From Phragmites australis (taxonomy: Eukaryota > Streptophyta > Magnoliopsida > Poales > Poaceae): DNA of 64,000 bases. Below, piece by piece: positions 56,470 through 64,000 of the stretch (the first letter of the stretch is position 1; each line of letters opens with the position of its first letter). Made by a program: the position numbers and the translations under genes. Where the stretch lies: positions 3,544,001-3,608,000 of the forward strand of contig NC_084921.1 in NCBI RefSeq assembly GCF_958298935.1. Reading direction: 5' to 3'. The notes under the pieces are model-generated. The model saw only the letters and a program-made list of their open reading frames with translations, was not told the DNA's origin and made no database searches.

Positions 56470-57790
56470 TACAAATGTTACATGTATATTGCTAAAATTT
56501 ATAGAGAAATATTTACGGCCATGTGCATCTTACGGTGCAGAGATCGAGATAATTCTATTCCATTGTCTAAAAAGTAAAACGACGCCTGAGAGGCTAGCTT
56601 CTTAGATCAGTCTTATGCAGCGATGCATGCAGTGTCAGGTTTTGTTTGTGTGGGCATCATGATATTTCCTTTGTCGTGGCGAGAGTTAAGGTAGGGTCCC
56701 TGCGACAGGGATGCATGACAGCCATCGAGGTCCCCCAGCCATGACCACAAATATGCATCTTGCTGCCAACCGGCAGGGCCACCTGATGACGGGAGGAGGG
56801 ATCGATTTGCTGAGCCATCATATATAATTTGGCACCACTAAGGCAGGGTAGCAGATGCGTCGAGGCACTGATCGATGCCAAAAGAAACGGAGGCCCCATT
56901 GCCAACATGTACACCTTGTTGGAAGGACAAAGTTAACGCGAAACGGGTCGCGCCCTAGCAAATGGAGTCTCCGCTTGTTAGAAGTTTACGCGCAGATATT
57001 CGGATGCAAGTTTTATATTTTTTGGATCATTTTACCGGATATGATGAGTGATTTTACCGGCCGGCGACAATGCAACGCGATACAATACAATGTGGCGTGT
57101 GCTACAAAGATTCCGGCTCTTTTCTTTTAGGTGGACTGGACCACATCTCAGCAATGCGGATTCTTGAAATGGAGCCGCGCACTTGTCTTCTCGAGCTTTA
57201 TGCTCCACTAGATTTATATTCCTGTCTTTTCATGACGAAACAAGGGAGACAAAAGCAAAGCTTGTTTCATACTACAACTGAACTGATATATACCAGTAGG
57301 TAGGTGGATAATGTTTTAAACTGACCGGCAGAATAGCATCCCTCTTCTTTTGCAGCGTAGCTCTTTTTCGTTCTTTGAAAAGATATCGATCAAGAGGTAC
57401 CAAAATTATAACTTGAATTTAGTACCTGAGGTACCAAATTTGAGTACCAAATGCAACACGAGTTACAGTAATATTCCGACGCGATTGTCCGAACTGTCAA
57501 AAGAGCACAGCGAACCCTGGTGCATCTAACCTCTTCAATATATACTCAGTGAGGGCCCATTTGGAACGCAACAACGAACAATCTCGTGGGGGATCGGAAC
57601 AGTTTGATTCCTGTACTCGAGTAAGAAAAATACTTCATGAGGGTGAATAGCAGCAAATGGTTGAGCTTGCCTTGTGGTACGGTGTTGCTATGCATACATG
57701 TGATGTGGGTTGGCAGTACGTTCTCACTTTCAGCCAACTGCTAGCTTGCAGCTGCATGCATATGGACGTACTGCAAGTAAGACAGCCCTG
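56470..57790. other. Spacer, no supported gene
   Basis: Short frames only. A GAGGTACCAAAATTATAACTT...GAGGTACCAAATT doublet (57394-57444) looks transposon-derived. Confidence 0.35.
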
Positions 57791-58317
57791 GCCTGCTGGC
57801 CGATCGGGATTCGGGACAGCCCGTGGAGATGTGTGTTCGTTTGCGGTGCAACAGGCCAACAGCCTCAGCGGGTACAGCTGCAGTAATGCGCCCTCGCCAC
57901 CGTCTGTTGGTCACTGATGACCAACGGCTCGTCACTGCGCTCTCGCCGCAAAATGACCGTCCCATCGTCACGCAAGCACATCACGTACGGTAACCACGCG
58001 ACCGGCCATGCCTGCCGCGCGCCATTGCTCACGTGCATGCCAGGATTCAATCAGAACTCGACCAGGCTGCTACTTTCCGTTCCGGTCGGCTTCGATCCGC
58101 CGCTGGTCGGCGGGTGCGCGACCGGTCGTCGGAGGTTGCGTCGCCTAATGATGCATGCGCTCGCGCGCGCACACGGCAGCATCTACAGGCCGCCGGCCGG
58201 TCACGATCGAACGTGAGCTAGCTCCTCCACTTTCATGGCATGTCATTCATCGCGTTCAGCGCCACGTCGCGTTCCGGGGGCGATCAGGATCGGGATCAGA
58301 TCAATTGGTCAGCCGCA

Positions 58318-59590
58318 CCACGTGAAAAAAAGGATAAAGTAGATATGAAATTAATGATGATTTCTAATATAATCTGTTACTTATGATAATAATGATAAAT
58401 TATAGTTGTGATCTGTCACTTATTATCAGTCATAAGTGATAGTTATAAGTGATGGAACAATTTGTAACTCATTACTTATTACCAGTCATAAATTACGCGT
58501 CATTCTTGGCCAGTAATAAGTAACGGGTCAAGTTATGACCCGTCACTAATAACTAACTCATTAGTGACGGGTCGTCCTAGAGAGTCATTAGTAACAGGTC
58601 AAATTATAACTTGTCACTAATGACTAGTTTGATGAAATAGATGAAATAAAAAAATATAATTAATCAATCATTAAATGTATTAGTCAATTAGTTTTCTATT
58701 ACAACTTTTTTTCTTAGATAGTAAATATGTGCATAGCATGATGCTATAATTTTTTTACTTTTATTTTATTTTTCTCTTATTTTTTTCTCACCTCAGCAAC
58801 ACTAGGCTATGAACTCTTGTATATTTTTGCTTAAGTTTGATATAAGGGGTGGTGAGTATAGATATAAACACATGTTTTGAAAACGATGAAAAAGACTTCA
58901 GGAGGCGAGAACTCAATCTTCCAGGCCAAATTTGGCCAGAAAAAAAATTCCAAAACTAACATTGTCAGTGAGCAACTGATGTAACTTTTGCTGTAGATAT
59001 TCGTAGACTAAAAAAGTTAATATCAGAGTCTGTATGCCAAAGTTATGAATATTTTACTGAAGGTCACTCTGGACCACCTATCAAATTACAATTCGGTAAA
59101 AATGCAGTCATAAATGATGGTCATAATTGTGATCTCGTGACCCGTCACTTATGATAGTCGTGACTCATCACTTATGATAGTCGTGACTCATCACTTATGA
59201 CATTCGGCAAAAATTAAAATGATAAAATATCTGGCTTCCTCCGGAACACATGCGAGGGTGTGGTGGTAAGGAGTAACACGAGTGGAGGTCGCGAGTTCAA
59301 TTCTTATGGAACGCGGAGTTTGAAAACAATGTGTAAAATAACATGTGACACATGGTGAGTGTTGATGGCTCGGTGAAAAAAAATATTATTTTGACTTTTT
59401 CGTGTCTGGAAAACAAAAAAAACGTTTATTTCATTAGTGCCGAGTCTAGTTATGATCCGTCACTAATGATCTTATTAGTGATAAATCATTACTCATCACT
59501 TATAACTAGTCATTAATGATATTTTTAAAATTACAGATATGAAATCCTTCGTACATAATGATTATCTCGTTACTTATGTTTTTTTTTCAT
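58318..59590. mobile_element. Insertion in copy A with TCACTAAT/ATTAGTGA repeats (CACTA-like)
   Basis: Absent from copy B between CAATTGG and CCGGCCGCC/CCGGCCTCC. Both ends are dense in inverted TAGTGACGGGTC / GACCCGTCACTA motifs (58380-58625 and 59100-59520), as in the 51.8-kb array. A TTG on both sides could be a 3-bp target copy. No transposase is present. It also holds the tRNA-like box described separately. Confidence 0.7.
59255..59305 (+). other. tRNA-like / SINE-like A-box and B-box
   Basis: TGTGGTGGTAAGG followed ~20 bases later by GCGAGTTCAATTC resembles Pol III A and B boxes. No cloverleaf or A tail could be built, so this is at most a SINE or tRNA relic. Confidence 0.25.
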
Positions 59591-60226
59591 TATTGCCGGC
59601 CGCCTGCCAATGGGAACGTGCGTGGGCGGCTGCGCCGCCTCTGGTGTCGTCGGCCCTGCCCTGCCGGCATCATTGTGTCGGAGTTGCCGTGATACACCAG
59701 GTACGCCATGCATGCAGCGCTGTCGATCGACCGGTGGGTCGAATGAACTTGGCCGGCCGTCAAGTACGGACGGGTCCTGTTTGAGAGGGCCGTGGTGCTC
59801 CCCGAATCTGAGGAGCTGTTCGTCAGTTTTTTGGGTACCATATCATATGGATGGCCGTGCAAACAGCACGTGATCCCGATGCTGCATGAAGTGGATGCGT
59901 CATGCGTGCATGAGAGGGCAAAAGCCACCGCCTGATGCTGCTCTACTCCATAGGTCACGTTACTCACGTACGTAGCTTTCGCCTGAGAGTTGTGTAGTCT
60001 CACAATAATAACTACATACTCATCAAATGGTCACGATGTTGCAAATCCCTTGTTTTGTTAACGAATATGGGTGTCGGGTTCCCAACAAGTTTTGTTAACG
60101 AATGTGGGGGTCGGGTTCCCGAAACAAGCTAAGCTAGATATTGTGATGGTACGTGCCGTTGTTTCACTTTAATTATGAAGCATAGCTAATGTGTATCTGG
60201 TTACTTTGTACGCAGACCATCGGGCT

Positions 60227-60690
60227 TTTTTTATCTGTTATCTTAATATTTGAAGGGAAAAATAAGCTATTACATTCACTCTTAATATTACAAAATTACC
60301 ACATTAATCAAAAAGAAAAGGATCAAGACCATTCATTGTTATGAACATCTAACGGTCTAGATTAAACCAAAGAGCTCATATCAAATACAATTAATAATAG
60401 CTAAATTCGGAATAAAAAATTATAAAAAAAATTAGCTGTTCGATTTCTATATGATTTGAAAAGCAAATGTCTAAATAAAGAGTCTAAATAAAATAAAATA
60501 AACAATAATTGAAATTAGGGTTAGAATAGAAAAAGAATGATCCATACCAAATATAGTCTTAGAAAAAAGTCAAATTATTTTAAAAATCAAATATCTAAAT
60601 AAAGAGTCCATATAAAATACAATTAATCAAAAATTATCGTGATAAAATATTACAGTGAGGGTAGCCATACTATTAGCGTGTGACCACTTT
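60227..60690. mobile_element. Second insertion in copy A (~460 bp, AT-rich)
   Basis: Missing from copy B at the equivalent point (after GTACGCAGMCC). It contains a repeated CTAAATAAAGAGTC phrase (60473 and 60594). No terminal inverted repeats were recognised, so its class is unknown. Confidence 0.6.
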
Positions 60691-60875
60691 GCTAGTTTAA
60701 TATAATTGGTAGTTTTCCTGCTGGTTGCGTTCAAAAAAGAATGTGTATCTAGTTGGATGAAGTAGTCTATAGACATCCATAAAGATGCATGGTTGTGTTT
60801 TGTTGAGGATGATGTATAATACTTGACGAGCTCAATTGCAATCCTTGTTGTTCTAATGTTAGTATAGATCCCAAA

Positions 60876-61485
60876 TAGGGATTGGCAATTAGACTTGTGG
60901 GTTCGAGTACCAACAGGTTCTGCTCCCTATGGGTTCGGGTTTGAGTTCCATTTTCTAACCATGAGTCCGTTGGGTTAGGTATCCAAACTAGGTCGAGTCG
61001 GACTCGGGTTTCAATTTATACCTGTGGGTGCCCATCAGGTCATTCGAAACACTATATTGTAACCCAATCTCCTAGGCGGTCCAGTCTCCTAGTCAGCCCT
61101 GTCGGCCATGCCCACCCGAGGTCCAATCGGCTGCACAGAGCATGCCCAGTCTAACCTAACCCTAATACGCCTCCTCAGTCGCCGCTAGTGCCAATGTCTA
61201 TTACCTCATGTCGCCGCCATTAGGTTCCCACGCTGCCGCCATTGTCGCCTCGCGCTGTTATCATCGCCACGCGCCCACGCCACTGTCACCTCACGTCATG
61301 GCCACTAGACAAAAACTCAACTGGCACTTGAACCCGCACCTGACGATCACCTGGTTGGTACGGGTTCATGTGCCAGTTTTTTGCCCGCTTGTCATTTCAA
61401 GCACGGGTCTGGTTGAGACGGGTGGGTTTTGGATCGAGCGTGGTTTTGGTCCACTTAGACCCAACCTGGCATGTTGCCATCCCTA
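60876..61485. mobile_element. Non-autonomous hAT element with perfect 8-bp TSD
   Basis: Ends are TAGGGATTGGCAA and TTGCCATCCCTA, inverted repeats with a small indel. ATCCCAAA is present on both sides (60868-60875 and 61486-61493). Eight-base targets and TAGGGATGGCAA-type termini are typical of hAT elements. The interior has GGGTTCGGGT-type subterminal repeats and no transposase. Confidence 0.92.
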
Positions 61486-61493
61486 ATCCCAAA

Positions 61494-62223
61494 TGATCGA
61501 GGTGACTCAAAGAGGTCTGTCAAAGATAACTGGGGCATTATTGTTGGTTGGATACGCGTATTAATTTTGAGCCGCATTTTTAATGTTGGTTGGAACTTGG
61601 AAATACATAAACACAAAAACTATCACAATTTACACAGGTTAATTGTACAATGGCATATGACAAATTGTACAATCTCATGGTCGTGTTAATTTTGAGCAAC
61701 ATTTTTATACCGCTGATTGGAAAAAAAGTTCAAATAGTACCACAAAAAACAAGCACTGTAAGCTATATATAGATACAATTTTTGGTTCAAGATCAGGGTA
61801 AAGAAGGCATGCACGGTGGCAGTCAAGTGTGCTTACCACTCGTATGTTGTAGTATGTCTTATACTGACTATCTTACAGCAATGAATAAATTGTAGCAACG
61901 CAGCATTGCTTGCTATGAACTACATGCAGAAAACAAATTCATACTAACGCAATACTTCCAGAGGAACCATGTTATTTGATTTTAGTAACAAAAGTATCAC
62001 TTTGCCTGGTGTATGATATTAGTGGATTTGCCATGAAACACTTTCACGTCACGATATTTCTAACAATATGTTGCAATCAACGAGAAATTCGCCAAAATCT
62101 ACCAGAGATCAAGAATAACAAATTCATATGTTTAGAACGTCTCTTGTGGTGCTCACATAGTCACATGCATGTCTTGATGTCAACCAAATGAAAGATAAGG
62201 GATTTGATTCATACTACAAATCC
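61494..62223. other. Spacer, nothing recognised
   Basis: AT-rich with short frames. TTAATTTTGAGC(C/A)(G/A)CATTTTTA is repeated at 61561 and 61686. Confidence 0.35.
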
Positions 62224-62225
62224 TA

Positions 62226-62473
62226 CCTCTGTGGTCATAAATACTTAACGTTTTGATCAAGATCTGATTAAACTTTTAAAATTTTGATCATCAATAGTTT
62301 CCAAAATATTTAGTTTGAAAATATTAAAATAATACGTGTAGATTTATTTGGTTGAAAAATATTTTCATAATATTATATTTTTATTAGATAGTATAACTAT
62401 ATTCTAATAGTAAATACTGATAAAAATTGCACGTTGAAGAATAAAAAACGTCATACATTTTTGACCGGAGGAG
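62226..62473. mobile_element. Degenerate Stowaway MITE
   Basis: Termini CCTCTGTGGTCATAAATAC and CATTTTTGACCGGAGGAG are diverged versions of the CTCCGGTCA-type Stowaway end. TA flanks both ends (62224-62225 and 62474-62475). Confidence 0.7.
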
Positions 62474-62513
62474 TAACTTGTGTAGAAGTAAGGGGGGCTC
62501 TTTTTTTGCTGTA

Positions 62514-62674
62514 TACCTGCTTACTATCATAGCAAAATATCTGGCAGGATATAACCAAAAGCTGCCGGGCCAGTCTAAGGCCATGTTTGGCAAGATATAA
62601 CCAATAGCTTACTATCATAACAAAATATCTAGCATGTTTGGCATAGCAAAATATCTAGCAGGATATAACCAATA
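62514..62674. repeat. Short direct repeats before duplication copy B
   Basis: Copies of AGCAAAATATCTGGCAGGATATAACCAA-like sequence occur at about 62531, 62590 and 62646, the last one abutting the start of copy B. These may mark the breakpoint of the duplication. Confidence 0.6.
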
Positions 62675-64000
62675 GCCTGCTGGCCGATCGGGACAGCCCG
62701 TGGAGATGTGTGTTCATTTGCGGTGCAACAGGCCAATAGCCTCAGCGGGTACAGCTGCTGCAATGCGCCCTCGCCACCGTCGGTCACTGATGATCAACGG
62801 CTCGTCACTGCGCTCTTGCCGCTGTCGTTCCCGTCGCCACAAAATGACCGTCCCATCGTCACGCAAGCATCACGTACGGCAACCACGCTACCGGCCATGC
62901 CTGCCGCGCGCCATTGCTCACGTGCATGCCAGGATTCAATCAGAACTCGACCAGGCTGCTACTTCCCGTTCCGGTCGGCTTCGATCCGCCGCTGGTCGGC
63001 GGGTGCGCGACCGGCCGTCGGAGGTTGCGTCGCCTAATGATGCATGCGCTCGCGCGCGCACACGGCAGCATCTACAGGCCGCCGGACGGTCACGATCGAA
63101 CGTGAGATAGCTCCTCCACTTTCATGGCATCTCATTCATCGCGTCCAGCGCCACGTCGTGTTCCGTTCTGCTGGCAGGACAGGGACCGGAGGCGATCGGG
63201 GTCGGGATCGGATCAATTGGCCGGCCGGCCTCCTGCGAATGGGAACGTGCGTGGGCGGCTGAGCCGGCGCCTCTCGTGCCGTCGGCCCTGCCCTGCCGGC
63301 CATCATTGTGTCGGAGTTGCATGCCGTGATACACCAGCAGGTAGTGCAAACACCACTGCGCCATGCATGCATCGCTGTCGATCGATCGGTGGATCGAATG
63401 AACTTGGCCGGCCGTCAAGTACCGACGGGTCCGACGTCTCCTGTTTGAGCGGGCCGTGGTGCTCCCCGAATCTGAGGAGCTGTTCGTTTCCGGCTACAGT
63501 CGCTGGCCAGGGACTCGTCAGTTTTTTGGTACCATATCATATGGATGGCCGTCCAAACAGCATGTGATCCCGATGCTGCATGAGGTGGATGCGTGCATGA
63601 GAGCGCAAAAGCGACCGCCTGATGCTGCTCTACTCCATAGTCATAGGTCACGTACGTAGCTTTCGCCTGTGAGTTGTGTCGTCTCACAATAATAACTACT
63701 TAATCATCATATCGAATGGTCACGATGTTGCAAATCCCTTGTTTTGTAAACGAATGTGGAGGTCGATCGGGTTCCCAACAAGCTAAGCTAGAAATTGTGA
63801 TGGTACGTGCCGTTGTTTCGCTTAAATTATGAAGCATAGCGAATGTGTATCTAGTTATTTTGTACGCAGCCCGTCCGGCTTCTTCTATTTAATATAACCG
63901 GTAGTTTTTGTGCCGGTTTCGTTAAAAAAAATGTGTATCTAGTTGGATGAAGTAGTCTATAGAAATCGATCAAAGATGCATGGTTGTGTTTCGTTGAGGA
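62675..64000. repeat. Segmental duplication, copy B (runs off the window)
   Basis: Collinear with copy A without A's insertions. Differences are scattered substitutions and short indels, for example an extra TCTTGCCGCTGTCGTTCCCG-type stretch near 62813. The same frames appear in both copies but with frameshifts between them, arguing against a conserved protein. Confidence 0.88.

Larger units (their letters stand above)
57791..60809. repeat. Segmental duplication, copy A
   Basis: From GCCTGCTGGCCGATCGGG onward this matches copy B at 62675 base for base over long stretches (for example CATGCCAGGATTCAATCAGA). Copy A carries two insertions that B lacks (58318-59590 and about 60227-60690) and a private ~40-bp tandem duplication (60049-60130). 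It is GC-rich with many frames but no gene that I can name. Confidence 0.88.

Noticed and set aside
57800..58221. Arg/Pro-rich frames in duplication copy A
   Set aside because: The equivalent frames in copy B are shifted by indels, so there is no sign of protein constraint.
1..64000. CRISPR array, operon or prophage structures
   Set aside because: No spaced identical repeats with unique spacers and no bacterial gene organisation; the sequence is plant nuclear in character.

Overview
The window looks like a TE-rich intergenic stretch of a grass (Poaceae) nuclear genome. The evidence is nested LTR retrotransposons of Copia and Ty3/Gypsy type, Stowaway, Tourist-like, hAT and CACTA-type elements, a LINE tail, long AT-rich spacers, and GC-rich intronless RING-H2 (ATL) genes. 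I see no bacterial, viral or organellar backbone; the only plastid-derived DNA is a short ndhH fragment. Species cannot be named from the sequence alone.

Layout. 0-6.8 kb: a tetranucleotide microsatellite, two blocks of ~108-124 bp tandem repeats split by a solo LTR with a 5-bp target duplication, an LTR-type promoter region, a non-autonomous DNA element, and a truncated Copia element (LTR, primer-binding site, broken gag). 6.8-15.6 kb: mostly anonymous sequence with a CACTA-like element and an AC/AT/GT microsatellite. 15.67-16.19 kb: the only gene that looks intact, an ATL-type RING-H2 E3 ligase on the minus strand. 16.7-22.5 kb: a decayed Copia element carrying a plastid ndhH fragment next to a small inversion, with a Stowaway at its end. 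26.0-29.5 kb: a GATA-factor fragment cut off by a second, related Copia remnant. 30.8-44.8 kb: two broken ATL genes, one split by a 10.8-kb chromodomain-bearing Ty3/Gypsy element (Tekay-like). 45.3-46.7 kb: a second solo LTR. 47-49.2 kb: a DUF761 gene tail, FAR1-related exons and an acidic repeat ORF. 49.5-56.5 kb: two minus-strand Copia LTRs, CACTA transposase scraps and a nested MITE. 57.8-64 kb: two copies of a >1.3-kb duplication separated by a hAT element and differing by insertions.

How it fits together. The host content is a dispersed set of minus-strand ATL genes (membrane-anchored ubiquitin ligases), of which one survives. The most unusual item is an extra ORF upstream of gag in the Tekay-like element. 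Its N-terminus closely resembles the histone H3 tail, and the same element encodes an integrase chromodomain. That element is now dead: its ORFs carry stops and frameshifts, much of the integrase core is deleted, and the TATA-containing part of its 5' LTR is missing.
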